From: Pedobacter psychrotolerans | GTDB taxonomy: Bacteria > Bacteroidota > Bacteroidia > Sphingobacteriales > Sphingobacteriaceae | Length of the DNA: 64,000 bases | NCBI RefSeq assembly: GCF_004340665.1 | Contig: NZ_SLWO01000001.1 | Span: 842,553 to 906,552 of the forward strand | Direction of reading: 5' to 3' | Shown: positions 34,355 through 43,385 of the stretch, in pieces | How positions within the stretch are numbered: the stretch's first letter is position 1 | Layout: the number at the start of each line of letters is the position of its first letter | Program-made: the position numbers and the translations under genes | Notes under the pieces: generated by a model | Told to the model about the DNA's origin: nothing | The model's input: the letters and a program-made list of their open reading frames with translations, nothing else | The model's database searches: none

Positions 34355-37300
34355 TTATTCGTTTTCTGCTAAACCTTTAATGTAGTGAACGCTTTCTTCA
34401 TCCTCGGGGTCTAATGACATGGAATCAGTAGTTTCTTTGCCTTGTACCCAGGCAAATACCAGCGGTAAAATAATCAAAACGGCGAATGTAGAGGCCAATA
34501 ATCCGCCGATAACCGCTCTACCCAACGGCGAAACTTGTCCGCCACCTTCGCCATGGCCAATTGCCATAGGCATCATCCCTACAATCATCGCCACACTTGT
34601 CATAATAATTGGGCGTAAGCGTAATGATGCGGCTTCTCTGGCCGATTGCAAGGCATTTCCGTTGTGTTTGCGCAAATGCTCTGCATTGGTAATGAGCAAA
34701 ACAGCATTGGCAATTGATACTCCAACCGACATAATAATCCCCATGTATGATTGTAAATTAAGCGTCGATCCGGTTAAGGTAAGCAACAGTAAAGCACCTA
34801 AAATTACTGCCGGAACGGTTGCTAAAATAACCAAAGGAACTTTAAACGACTGGAAATTTGCAGCCAGCATCAAAAATATAACCACTATGGCCACTAATAA
34901 GCCTGATTGTAAGCTATCTAATGTTTCTGTTAATACTTTTCCTAAACCAATGGCAGAAATGTTTAGACCTCTTGGCAATTCGCCAATACCTGCAATTGCT
35001 TTATTCACATCTTTTGTGGCTGTACCCAGGTCGGTATGGTAAAGGTTAGCGGTAACCGATAAGTAAGGCATGGCGCCTATATTGTCGTTTTCTCCGTAAG
35101 TGGTGTCTGGTGTAATCGTGGCGACATCACTCAAAACCGGTCGTGCCGTATTTTTCAGGAGCGGAATTTCACCAATATCATCCTTACTGTTCATTTGGTT
35201 AAGTGGAACCTGGACTTGTACGTTATAAGGCAATCCGATTTTTTCATCCAGCCAAACATTTTTATCTGTATAACGTGATGAAGATGTAGAGGCAATTAAT
35301 GATCTGGAGATATCAGCCATGTCTACACCCACTTGTGCTGCCCTGGTTCTATCGATATTAATATTTAGCGAAGGATATTTTATCGGCTGCGCCAGTTGCA
35401 CATCCCGCATGTATGGAATTTCTTTTAATTCAGCCAGGATTTTGTTTGCGTAAAGTTCATTCTGTTTTTTGTTTTTACCTGAAATACGCACTTCAACAGG
35501 AGTAGGAGAGCCCTGACTTAATACTTTATCGGTGAGTTCAATCGGTTCGAAGGAAAGTTTTACATCTGGTAATTTTTCCTTAATTTTTGCCCTTAGCTGA
35601 TCTTTGAAATCATCCATATCGGCTTCGTAATCTTTTAAGCTTACCTGGAAAACGGCTTCATGCGGACCAGCCATAAATAAATAGATGGGATTAACAGAAA
35701 ATAGTGCAGGGTGCTGACCAACATATACAGATGAGATGGAAAGGTGCTCTGCTCCAACCATTTTTTTAAGTTCTGCTAATACCGTATTCGCTTTTTCCTC
35801 CGTCCGTTCTAAACGTGTTCCATCGGGTGCTCTTAACCTTAATTGAAATTGGCTGGAGTTAACTTTCGGCAATACATCTCGCCCAATATTCATTAAAAGT
35901 AATGCCGCAGATCCGATAATTACCACCAGATAAAGCATCACTACTATTTTTCGGTGTGGAAGAATCCGATCCAGAAAGCGCATAAAACGGTTCCGGAATT
36001 TATCAAAGAAGCTGATTTTTCCATCCGCGTTGAAATCTTCACGATCCGCAAGCATTTTCTTTTGATTCAAAGTGTCTCCTTCGCTTTTCATTGGAATTCC
36101 GGTAGCCTCAAAATCTGCCTCATCCTGTGTTACGCCAGGATGATGTGCCGCTCCTTTTTTAGGATGCGCAACCATTAGCCAATTGGCCATAATGGGCACA
36201 AAGGTTTGAGATAATAAAAATGAAACCACCATCGAAAAGCCAATGGCAAGAGCAAGAGGTAGGAATAATGCTCCCGGAATTCCGGTCATGGTGAAGGCTG
36301 GTGCGAATACAGCCAGAATACACAGTAAAATCAATAGTTTCGGAAAAGCAATCTCTTTACAGGCATCCCAAATGGCGAGCGCCTTGGGTTTACCCATGTC
36401 AAAATGCTGGTGGATGTTCTCAATGGTTACGGTAGATTCATCTACCAGAATACCAATAGCCAAAGCCAAACCGCTCAACGACATGATATTGATGGTTTGT
36501 CCAAAAAGTTTCAGGAATAAAACACCCGCAATAATGGAAGTGGGGATGGTAAGGATCACAATTAATGCGGCTCTTTTATCGCCCAGGAAAAGCAGAACCA
36601 TTAATCCTGTTAAAATGGCACCAATAGCACCTTCACTCACCAGACTTTTTACAGCGTTAATTACATAAACAGACTGGTCAAATTCATAAGATAATTTTAC
36701 GTCTTCTGGTAAAGTATTTTGTATCGCAGGAAGGTTCTTCTTTAAGTTTTTAACCACATCCCAGGTAGATGCATCGCCGGATTTTGCAATGCTTAAATAC
36801 ACTGATCGCTTTCCATTAATGAGCGCATAGCCTGCGGTTAAGTCGGCACCATCTTTTACCGTTGCCACATCGCGAAGCTGAAGATTTTGAACGCCGCCTT
36901 TAAACAAGGGAATGTTCTCAAAATCTTTGATCTTTTTAATGGTATAATTGGTTGGCGTGATGTAGTTTTTATCACCAATGCGAACATTCCCTGAAGGTGC
37001 CGTCTGGTTATTTAATCTGATGGCTTCCACAATCTGATCAACCGTTAAGTTGTGCGAACGCAAAAGGGTAGGGTCGACATTGATTTCAATGGTTCTGGGA
37101 CTACCACCAAATGGCGCCGGCGATAAGAGCCCGGGTATGGTTGAGAAGGATGATCGGACGTAAGTGTTGGCTAAATCCTGCAGTTCGTTATTGGAGCGGA
37201 TGGGACTGCTCAAAACCAGCTGACCCACCGGTAGTGACGAGGCATCGAAACGGATAATAAAGGGTGGTTGAGACCCTGGCGGAAAAATTGCTTGCGCACG

Positions 37301-37639
37301 ATTGGATAATGCACTTAACTCGGAGGCGGCCTGAGCCATATTGGTGCCTTCGTAATAAGTTAGTTTCATCAGCATCAAACCTTGTGTGTTTTTGGTTTCA
37401 ATGCTTTTTATGCCATTCGCAAATAGCAAAATGTTAATGTATTGCTTCCCAAAATAAGATTCCATTTGTGTGGGTGTATAACCGCCAAATGGGTGGGCAA
37501 TATAAATTACGGGCAAATTCATTTGCGGCAGAATATCAACCTTAATCTGGGTAATGGCCCCGATTCCGAAAAAGAATAGGCCTGCAACTAAAACCAATAT
37601 GGAAATGGGTTTACGTAAGGCAAAACGTATAAGATTCAT
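34355..37639 (-). CDS. RND efflux permease with an EF-hand-like cytoplasmic loop
   Basis: The 1094-residue permease begins NLIRFALRKPISILVLVAGL and has the two-fold RND layout. TM4 reads GILVDESTVTIENI, with Glu in place of the second relay Asp. TM10 reads GVSIANAVLLITNAE, without the usual Lys, so it belongs to a divergent HAE-like branch. Between TM6 and TM7 (residues about 490-560) lies a hydrophilic insertion rich in His, Asp and Lys. It contains DFNADGKISFFD at residues 535-546, which satisfies the EF-hand loop pattern with Asp, Asn, Asp, Gly and a final Asp. It forms an operon with adaptor and channel. Confidence 0.92.
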   Translation of the reverse strand: MNLIRFALRKPISILVLVAGLFFFGIGAITQIKVDILPQMNLPVIYIAHPFGGYTPTQMESYFGKQYINILLFANGIKSIETKNTQGLMLMKLTYYEGTNMAQAASELSALSNRAQAIFPPGSQPPFIIRFDASSLPVGQLVLSSPIRSNNELQDLANTYVRSSFSTIPGLLSPAPFGGSPRTIEINVDPTLLRSHNLTVDQIVEAIRLNNQTAPSGNVRIGDKNYITPTNYTIKKIKDFENIPLFKGGVQNLQLRDVATVKDGADLTAGYALINGKRSVYLSIAKSGDASTWDVVKNLKKNLPAIQNTLPEDVKLSYEFDQSVYVINAVKSLVSEGAIGAILTGLMVLLFLGDKRAALIVILTIPTSIIAGVLFLKLFGQTINIMSLSGLALAIGILVDESTVTIENIHQHFDMGKPKALAIWDACKEIAFPKLLILLCILAVFAPAFTMTGIPGALFLPLALAIGFSMVVSFLLSQTFVPIMANWLMVAHPKKGAAHHPGVTQDEADFEATGIPMKSEGDTLNQKKMLADREDFNADGKISFFDKFRNRFMRFLDRILPHRKIVVMLYLVVIIGSAALLLMNIGRDVLPKVNSSQFQLRLRAPDGTRLERTEEKANTVLAELKKMVGAEHLSISSVYVGQHPALFSVNPIYLFMAGPHEAVFQVSLKDYEADMDDFKDQLRAKIKEKLPDVKLSFEPIELTDKVLSQGSPTPVEVRISGKNKKQNELYANKILAELKEIPYMRDVQLAQPIKYPSLNINIDRTRAAQVGVDMADISRSLIASTSSSRYTDKNVWLDEKIGLPYNVQVQVPLNQMNSKDDIGEIPLLKNTARPVLSDVATITPDTTYGENDNIGAMPYLSVTANLYHTDLGTATKDVNKAIAGIGELPRGLNISAIGLGKVLTETLDSLQSGLLVAIVVIFLMLAANFQSFKVPLVILATVPAVILGALLLLTLTGSTLNLQSYMGIIMSVGVSIANAVLLITNAEHLRKHNGNALQSAREAASLRLRPIIMTSVAMIVGMMPMAIGHGEGGGQVSPLGRAVIGGLLASTFAVLIILPLVFAWVQGKETTDSMSLDPEDEESVHYIKGLAENE
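36002..36037 (-). other. EF-hand-like loop coded in the RND permease
   Basis: The codons specify D-F-N-A-D-G-K-I-S-F-F-D. Positions 1, 3, 5 and 12 are Asp/Asn/Asp/Asp, position 6 is Gly and position 8 Ile, as in canonical calcium-binding loops. It is predicted to face the cytoplasm just before TM7. The flanking segments are helical and charged. Confidence 0.55.
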
Positions 37640-37651
37640 TGATGGTGTTGA

Positions 37652-39043
37652 TTAAAATTCGTTAATAAATATGTCGTAATTGCCTAGCGCTGCCGATTTC
37701 AACAGTAAGGCTTGCCAAACGTTCGTATAGGCAATGTCTCGATCGGTTTCCGCTCTGTTTAAGGTGAATAATGATTGGGTTAAATCAACCAAAGTAGTTA
37801 GCCCGTTCTTGTACAAAGTGCTTTTTTGTAAATAAGCATCGGATGCAGCCTTAACTTGTATAGGGGCCTCTTTGTAATTTTCCAAGGCATTTTTCAGTTT
37901 TGTTTCGGCGAGCAGAAGTTGCGCTCTTAATTGTTGGTCGGCCATTTGATATTCTTCTTTTAAGCCCTGACTGATGAAGGATTGGGCCCTGACCTGCGGT
38001 TGGTTTTTGAGCAGAGAACTTAAGTTCCAGGTCACACCTATTCCAATCAAATAGTTTTCTCGTGTTGGTTTAACGCCATCAATATAGCTGGTGGTGTAAG
38101 CACTCTGGTTTAACAAATAGCCAGAACTAAAACCAGAGCCCCTGGTTTGGGTTACACCGAACAGAGAAAAGGTTGGGTAATATAATCTTCGATAATAATT
38201 TACCTGCTGATTACTGACATCTATCCGGTTTTGATAAAATCTTAATACCGGATGTGAACTTTTGATGGTGGTATCGCTCATCAAATTGGTTGGGATGCGG
38301 GTGATTGAAGCGGTATCTACTTCATATGATATTGCATTTAAGCCCATGAGCACTCCGAGTTTGTTGGCTTGCTCTTGCTCTAAATCTCTGGCTTTTATTA
38401 AAGCTATCCTGGCGCTTGATACCTCTGCATTGGCAAAGGAGGAATCTACACCAGCAATTAAACCATTTTTAGCCCTGATTACAGCTGTGTTTTTGAAGAT
38501 AACGGCCCGGTCTAAATTTTTTTGTTGTGATCGGGTTAACCGCTTAGCGGCCAGTAGATTTAAATAGGCTGCTGAAACCCGGATTTCCTGCTGAAATTTC
38601 TCCTGCTCCAGGTCATTTTTATCTCTCTGATAGGTTGCATTGGCAATTTTGATCCGTGCGCTTACCCTTCCAAAAGTGAAAAAGTCCCAGTTGATGTTGG
38701 CTAAATATAGGGCACCAAAGGCAGCATTCCAGTTTTGTTGATCAAGCGCAGGGCCAGATGATGCCGTTCCTAAGCCACCAAAACCATATTGAGGGCCATT
38801 TTGACCGTTAATGGTTCCGTAATCTTGCTGAGCACTTAAGCTAAAATTAGGAAGGTATTCCCGCTTGGCCTGCTGAATAGAAGATTTTGATGCACTTGCG
38901 TAATTATCCTTTGCTTTAATTGTACCATAGTTATTTAAAGCAGTATTTACGGCTTCTTTCAGGCTTAGTGTTTGAGCCTTTGTACTTAGTGAAAAAAAGA
39001 TAAGGGATGAAACGGCAAAATAAGATAAAGGTGTGCGAAACAT
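37652..39043 (-). CDS. TolC-family outer-membrane efflux channel
   Basis: Using ATG at 39043 (MFRTPLSYFAVSSLIFFSLS, signal peptide cleaved near KAQT) the protein is 463 residues and carries both TolC repeats: LSLKEAVNTALNNYGTIKAK, LPNFSLSAQQDYGTINGQNG, VSAAYLNLLAAKRLT and, in the second half, YYRRLYYPTFSLFGVTQTRG and YKNGLTTLVDLTQSLFTLN. The upstream ATG at 39064 would lie over the -7 box at 39062-39069 and is unlikely. It is the first gene of the pump operon (channel, permease, adaptor, AraC regulator). Confidence 0.9.
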   Translation of the reverse strand: MFRTPLSYFAVSSLIFFSLSTKAQTLSLKEAVNTALNNYGTIKAKDNYASASKSSIQQAKREYLPNFSLSAQQDYGTINGQNGPQYGFGGLGTASSGPALDQQNWNAAFGALYLANINWDFFTFGRVSARIKIANATYQRDKNDLEQEKFQQEIRVSAAYLNLLAAKRLTRSQQKNLDRAVIFKNTAVIRAKNGLIAGVDSSFANAEVSSARIALIKARDLEQEQANKLGVLMGLNAISYEVDTASITRIPTNLMSDTTIKSSHPVLRFYQNRIDVSNQQVNYYRRLYYPTFSLFGVTQTRGSGFSSGYLLNQSAYTTSYIDGVKPTRENYLIGIGVTWNLSSLLKNQPQVRAQSFISQGLKEEYQMADQQLRAQLLLAETKLKNALENYKEAPIQVKAASDAYLQKSTLYKNGLTTLVDLTQSLFTLNRAETDRDIAYTNVWQALLLKSAALGNYDIFINEF

Positions 39044-39061
39044 ATTGTATAATTTACACCG

Positions 39062-39069
39062 CAAATGTA
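39062..39069 (-). promoter_or_regulatory. Bacteroidota -7 box of the second RND operon
   Basis: On the minus strand TACATTTG fits TAnnTTTG, 18 bases before the ATG at 39043. It supports that start over the longer frame. Confidence 0.5.
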
Positions 39070-39508
39070 AATTATGGATACAATATCTAATTATTTAGTT
39101 CAAATCAATAATTATGCGAATCAAATAATAATCGAAATGTTACATCAGTAAGGCGAAATAAAAGAATGAATAAACGTGGCTAATCACCTGATCTGTTTAA
39201 ACAGAATAGATCTAATTTTCTTCAGTATGTTTTTTACAGTGGTTTAAAATAGACTGCCTGCCTGCTTTTTGCATTTAGATTGGATATTATCCATGATGTA
39301 AACCAATTTGTTCATTAAAGATATTTGACTTTTGGCAATTTGATGCCAAAATAATAGCTAATGATAATCAGGTAAATTGTGAAAGGATGATTGCAGCACA
39401 AATAATTGAAAATTAACTTTCAGATTACATGCAACACGTAGACTTAGCATATTTTTGGTGCTTTCGCAAAAGATAGTTTAGAGCGCGGAAACCAACATTT
39501 AAACAAAA
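39070..39508. other. 439-base intergenic region
   Basis: This separates the divergent efflux operon and a small plus-strand gene. I found no gene, tRNA or strong hairpin. Confidence 0.4.
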
Positions 39509-39763
39509 ATGAAGTATCTAGTAAAAGAAATAAGTGATGGAAATTGCGACATCACTTTATTGCCAGAAGATCTGAATGATCGGAATCTGTTAGCTGAAAA
39601 CACCATGCACACAGAAAAAGATTACGAAAAAACAATTCAGTTTCATTACGAACATGCATTGAAGGCAAAGGTTCACAATAATGCAGCCTTTGTATCTTTA
39701 AATGAAAAGGAAAGCAATTATCCTAAACGGGTAAATGTTAACTACCAGATCATTTACAGCTAA
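39509..39763 (+). CDS. Small hypothetical protein, 84 aa
   Basis: The ATG-initiated frame gives a soluble acidic protein (MKYLVKEISDGNCDITLLPE ... YPKRVNVNYQIIYS) with mixed strand and helix character and several His residues. No signal peptide or known motif is visible. A strong terminator directly follows, which supports a real, monocistronic gene. Confidence 0.55.
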   Translation: MKYLVKEISDGNCDITLLPEDLNDRNLLAENTMHTEKDYEKTIQFHYEHALKAKVHNNAAFVSLNEKESNYPKRVNVNYQIIYS

Positions 39764-39772
39764 ATGATTTAA

Positions 39773-39806
39773 AAAAAACAGTATCGAACCTCGATACTGT
39801 TTTTTT
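39773..39806 (+). terminator. Rho-independent terminator
   Basis: The perfect stem ACAGTATCGA / TCGATACTGT with loop ACC is flanked by an A tract and a T tract, so it can act on both strands. It starts 10 bases after the stop codon of the 84-residue gene. Confidence 0.9.
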
Positions 39807-39890
39807 GCTTTAAAGCAATTTATTTTCGTTTGCTATTTGTTGAAACATTCACATTTGCGCTTTGTTATTTCTATAATCAAAGAAAAACAT

Positions 39891-40163
39891 ATGAGTAATA
39901 AAGATTCAAATTCATCTCCATTGGATGAAATCAACGAACGAAAAAATCAGGAGCAGTTAAATCAGCAGGCATTGGGTAATACAGCTATTGACCAAACAGA
40001 AGATGTATCTGATAACCATGATCTGCTTAGCACGCCAATCACTACCGGAACAGGTGGCAATCCTGCAGGTGCAACACCGAATTCTTTAATTGTTCATGAG
40101 GATAAAAGTGGGGAAGACCGTTACGAAGAAGGAACAACAGGTGCAGATACTGAAGAAAAATAA
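39891..40163 (+). CDS. Small acidic hydrophilic protein, 90 aa
   Basis: From ATG 39891 the product is MSNKDSNSSPLDEINERKNQ followed by a Gln/Asp/Gly/Thr-rich low-complexity chain ending GTTGADTEEK. It is almost free of hydrophobic clusters and probably disordered, like small stress-induced hydrophilic proteins. No domain was recognised. The longer frame to 39837 (MLKHSHLRF) is less likely. A GNAT gene follows after 20 bases and may be co-transcribed. Confidence 0.55.
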   Translation: MSNKDSNSSPLDEINERKNQEQLNQQALGNTAIDQTEDVSDNHDLLSTPITTGTGGNPAGATPNSLIVHEDKSGEDRYEEGTTGADTEEK

Positions 40164-40183
40164 ATTGTTTTACATGGTATATT

Positions 40184-40492
40184 ATGGCAGAAGTTAAATT
40201 TGAAAATGATGGGGCAGCGCCTGCCGCATTCAATCTGTTTGATCAGGATGAGAAAATTGGTGAAATGATTGTGGAGATCCTGGATGGCAATCTTAAAGTA
40301 TACCATACCGAAGTGGATGAAGATCAGGAGGGGAAAGGTTATGGCAAAATGCTGCTAGATGCCATGAGTGATTATGCCCGTTCCAATCAGCTGAAGGTGA
40401 TTCCCTTATGTACTTATGTAGCTGCACAGTTTAAGCGCCATCCTGATGAATATGCAGATATCTGGAATAAAGCGGTTAAGCCGGAATTTTAA
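40184..40492 (+). CDS. Short GNAT-like acetyltransferase (YjdJ/Acetyltransf_CG type)
   Basis: The 102-residue protein matches the minimal GNAT family: LKVYHTEVDEDQEGKGYGKM then LLDAMSDYARSNQLKV, IPLCTYVAAQFKRHPDEYAD. The (Q/E)GKGYGK motif is the acetyl-CoA binding loop. The conserved Cys in PLCTYV and RHPDEYAD are hallmarks of this branch. Its substrate is unknown. Confidence 0.88.
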   Translation: MAEVKFENDGAAPAAFNLFDQDEKIGEMIVEILDGNLKVYHTEVDEDQEGKGYGKMLLDAMSDYARSNQLKVIPLCTYVAAQFKRHPDEYADIWNKAVKPEF

Positions 40493-40570
40493 CCGCCCTT
40501 GTTTAATGATGTAATTAAGATATCATTTATCAATGCATCATTCGTTTTAATTTATTAAACTGATTAGTCG

Positions 40571-41536
40571 ATGAATAATGAAATCCGCATGGCACAGACC
40601 TTGCCCGTTGCCTTAGAAAATGAAGTATTTGATTTGCGGGATGATGCCCTGGCGTTTCTGGATGAAAATCAGATTGATCTGGCATTGGTCAAAATAACCA
40701 AGGCTTGGGAATTGCTCCCTGAATCCAAATTTAATACCTCCTGTTCTTACTTAATTTTATGTGATCTGGCTGGGATCCTAAACCAGGCCGGGAAACACCT
40801 GGAAGCGAAAGCCATTTTAGAAGCGTGGATTCACGATTTAAAAACAAGTGGTTATAAAATTTACGAAACCATACCTTTCATCCTGCTAGGTGAAACTTTT
40901 CTTTATTTGAAAGAATCAGAGTTGGCTATAGCAGCATTTAAAGAAGCCGTACATTATGGCGCAGGTAAGAGGGATTTTAGTGAATATCCGGATTTATATT
41001 TTGAAATCGCAAAAGCGAAAATAATCGATCTGGAAGAGATCCAAAGATTGTTCAATAAGGAAACATCGCAACGTTTATCATTATCTTCAAAAGAAAACGT
41101 AATCGAATTATCAGAAGAAATATCCGGACAGATCGAATCATTGAGCGAAGAAGGGAATGTTTATTTTGAAGATGAGGCTTATGAGAAGGCGATTCTTGTT
41201 TGGAAAAGGGCGCTGAACCTGATTCCCAAACCTCAGCATACCTTTGCCGAAAGTTTGTGGCTGGAATCTTCTATCGGCGATGCCTATTTCATGCAGAAAA
41301 AATATGATGAAGCCAGATTTCACTTTAACAATGCTATGGATAACATTGAAGAAATCGCCTTAACAAATCCATTTATTTTATTAAGAACAGGGCAATTGCA
41401 TTTTGAAGCGGGAGCATTTGACGAAGCCAAAGAATTTTTATTACGTGCCTATATGTTGGCAGGTCATGAGATTTTTGAAGACAGCGATGGAAAATATTTT
41501 GAGTTTCTAAAAGAAAATGTGAAGTTGGAATCGTAG
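40571..41536 (+). CDS. TPR-containing protein
   Basis: The 321-residue cytosolic protein has tetratricopeptide-like helical pairs. One group lies in the N-terminal half (QIDLALVKITKAWELLPESK, HLEAKAILEAWIHDL, SELAIAAFKEAVHYG) and another in the C-terminal half (EDEAYEKAILVWKRALNLIP, KKYDEARFHFNNAMDN, GAFDEAKEFLLRAYMLAG). A charged linker separates them. TPR domains mediate protein-protein contacts; no catalytic domain is present. It lies just outside the left tRNA-Leu border of the putative island. Confidence 0.8.
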   Translation: MNNEIRMAQTLPVALENEVFDLRDDALAFLDENQIDLALVKITKAWELLPESKFNTSCSYLILCDLAGILNQAGKHLEAKAILEAWIHDLKTSGYKIYETIPFILLGETFLYLKESELAIAAFKEAVHYGAGKRDFSEYPDLYFEIAKAKIIDLEEIQRLFNKETSQRLSLSSKENVIELSEEISGQIESLSEEGNVYFEDEAYEKAILVWKRALNLIPKPQHTFAESLWLESSIGDAYFMQKKYDEARFHFNNAMDNIEEIALTNPFILLRTGQLHFEAGAFDEAKEFLLRAYMLAGHEIFEDSDGKYFEFLKENVKLES

Positions 41537-41629
41537 TGGAATTCTGTTGTATGTAGATAGGATTTTATAGAGTACCTGAATATGCGATATTCTTAAAATA
41601 GTTATTTTGAGGAAAAACTCTTTGCAAAA

Positions 41630-41660
41630 CAAAAAGCCCTGATTTTCATCAAGGCTTTCA
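41630..41660 (-). terminator. Terminator of tRNA-Leu(TAA)
   Basis: On the minus strand the stem AAAGCCTTGAT / ATCAGGGCTTT with loop GAAA is followed by T-rich DNA, 19 bases after the tRNA 3' end. Degenerate copies at about 43.0 and 44.9 kb retain this structure. Confidence 0.75.
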
Positions 41661-41678
41661 TTTCGATTTTTTTTGAAG

Positions 41679-41762
41679 TACTCGGGGCGGGAATCGAACC
41701 CGCACGCCTTTGAAAGCACAGGATTTTAAGTCCTGCGTGTCTACCAGTTCCACCACCCGAGC
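41679..41762 (-). tRNA. tRNA-Leu(TAA), left copy
   Basis: A complete 84-base class II tRNA lies on the minus strand. The acceptor GCTCGGG pairs with CCCGAGT, the D arm reads GAACTGGTAGACACG, the anticodon stem CAGGA/TCCTG holds the loop CTTAAAA with anticodon TAA. A long variable arm and the T arm GCGGGTTCGATTCCCGC follow. CCA is not encoded. It reads UUA/UUG leucine codons. Confidence 0.95.
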
Positions 41763-41805
41763 ATTAGTCTATCCCGATAGTTCGGGACGATTAACCTTTT
41801 AAAAT

Positions 41806-41831
41806 AAATGCCTCCTGGTAAGAAGGCATTT
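41806..41831 (-). terminator. Hairpin after tRNA-Gly
   Basis: AAATGCCT and AGGCATTT form a perfect 8-bp stem immediately 3' of tRNA-Gly on the minus strand, followed by T/A-rich sequence. A second small hairpin (TCCCGA TAGT TCGGGA, 41772-41787) lies between the two tRNA genes. Confidence 0.6.
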
Positions 41832-41833
41832 AG

Positions 41834-41906
<73 letters not shown>

Positions 41907-42087
41907 ATAATGAATACAATCGCTGTATTCCCTTTGGGGTTGCAAATATAGGAATATAAATATCAGATGCAAAACTAATTTAAAAATTATTTTAGATGCC
42001 TTAATGCAGATGGTTGCGCAGAGCAGATGGTTGTCTGGCTGTTTTAGGGGATATATTCCAATACATGATTATTCTGGTGTAATCTAT

Positions 42088-42687
42088 TTATCCTTTTTGA
42101 AGCATTTTTGCCTTCGCTTTTTCAAATAACTGAGTACACCAATCCTGATATTTATAAAATGTTTTCTCACTATATTTTGATAAATACACCGTAGAGAAGA
42201 TCATTTTTTTCTTGATGGAAGGGATTGGAATTAATTTCATTTTGTTATTATCAAAGTAATTCCAGTTACCAATATAATCATGAGTTAAGAGGTTAACACT
42301 TGATTCTCCGCTGCCATCATTGCTTGCAGGTCCGAGTTCATACCGGCTCATACCAATTAATTGCACCTGCTTTTCTTTTGGATTATACCTGAACTGGCAG
42401 GCATAACCAGAACGCATCCAGTTATTATAATACTCAAAGCCGCTCTTTGTTTTTCGGATACCAGATGAGGAGGGGTCGAGTTCCAGTTCCAGGCTTCGGA
42501 TGGATTTGAATTTCTGCGTGGAGAGCTTGCAGATGATCACTGAGCTTTGTCGATCAATAGTAATTACGTCTTTAATCAAATCATGGTCTAAGTCTGTATA
42601 CAAAGTATCTGAACGATTCTCTTGCGCAGATGCAGATAAGGATATGCTAAACAAACCAATCAGCATCAATAAGCTTATGTTTTTCAT
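42088..42687 (-). CDS. Secreted hypothetical protein, 199 aa
   Basis: From ATG 42687 the protein has a clear signal peptide (MKNISLLMLIGLFSISLSAS, cleavage after ASA). The mature part starts YTDLDHDLIKDVITIDRQSS, which resembles an FG-GAP/VCBS-like DLDxDxxxD calcium motif. The rest includes YYNNWMRSGYACQFRYNPKE and ends with a basic helix (LFEKAKAKMLQKG). Function is unknown; export to the periplasm is the safest statement. It is isolated upstream of tRNA-Gly. Confidence 0.65.
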   Translation of the reverse strand: MKNISLLMLIGLFSISLSASAQENRSDTLYTDLDHDLIKDVITIDRQSSVIICKLSTQKFKSIRSLELELDPSSSGIRKTKSGFEYYNNWMRSGYACQFRYNPKEKQVQLIGMSRYELGPASNDGSGESSVNLLTHDYIGNWNYFDNNKMKLIPIPSIKKKMIFSTVYLSKYSEKTFYKYQDWCTQLFEKAKAKMLQKG

Positions 42688-42727
42688 TTTTATGAATCGT
42701 TTATTTCTGATTAGTTCTGACAGCATA

Positions 42728-43160
42728 GATCAGTTCTATTTCATTCTATGCCTAAAATATAATTTTATTCTTTTCTAAGAAACTGTCTAAATTTCATAAA
42801 TAAGGATCAACTTGCGAAGTTTTGGTGGCCGTTGTTGGGGAAATACTTCGAAAGTTTGTGGTATTATCATCAAAACTGACGAAATTCTTCAGCGCACTGG
42901 CTTAGGAAATTTCGTAAGTTGATAACTTATAATTTTTAGACTGCTTCTAAGATAAATTTTAATTCTTTTCTGCGCAAATTTGAATATGATCTTTCTGGCT
43001 TAAACTGAAAAAGCCCTGATTTTCATGAAGGCTTTAATCTCGGTTTTTTTGAAGTACTCACTGGAAGAAATGCCGAATTATTTTATTAACGATTTGCAAA
43101 GTTTGGCCGATCTTTTAGGATAGATGATTTTAGTTTCAAGCTCAACAGAAGTTCAGATTA
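42728..43160. other. Non-coding stretch with tRNA-flank relic
   Basis: No gene was found. It contains the partial copy of the tRNA-Leu 3' flank at 43008-43059. Confidence 0.4.
43008..43059 (-). repeat. Partial copy of tRNA-Leu 3' flank (scar 1)
   Basis: The plus strand reads GAAAAAGCCCTGATTTTCAT and continues GAAGGCTTTAATCTCGGTTTTTTTGAAGTACTC. This matches the terminator, spacer and last bases of the tRNA-Leu repeat, then diverges right after the tRNA 3' terminal bases. It looks like an attachment-site scar. Confidence 0.75.
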
Positions 43161-43385
43161 TCAATTTATTGAATTAATATATTCGCTATATAAAGCTTTA
43201 TATAATCCTGTGAGATATGCTTCATCTTTGTTTAAAAGATGATCAATAAAACTTAAGTAAGCTAGTGAACCGGGTCTACTTTCCGTGTCAAAAAATGATT
43301 TCCAATGTGCTAAATTATTTTTGAATACTGCTTCTTTTAGAATAGATACGGCAAAGAGCTTAAAAGCGACACAACATTAACATTG
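43161..43385 (-). pseudogene. C-terminal gene fragment
   Basis: The minus strand reads KLFAVSILKEAVFKNNLAHW, KSFFDTESRPGSLAYLSFID and HLLNKDEAYLTGLYKALYSE before a TGA at 43161-43163. The frame is protein-like in composition but has no start codon and is open only to about 43385. It therefore appears to be the tail of a truncated gene. No family was recognised. Confidence 0.45.

Larger units (their letters stand above)
41626..41767 (-). repeat. Left copy of tRNA-Leu direct repeat
   Basis: This segment (terminator, 3' flank and complete tRNA-Leu) recurs at 63860-64000 with the only difference seen being eight versus seven T residues in the 3' flank. The repeats are in the same orientation and bracket 22 kb. 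The right copy reaches the window edge, so the full repeat length is unknown. Confidence 0.9.

Noticed and set aside
39044..39064. Upstream ATG for the TolC-like gene
   Set aside because: It overlaps the apparent -7 promoter box and adds residues before a perfect signal peptide.
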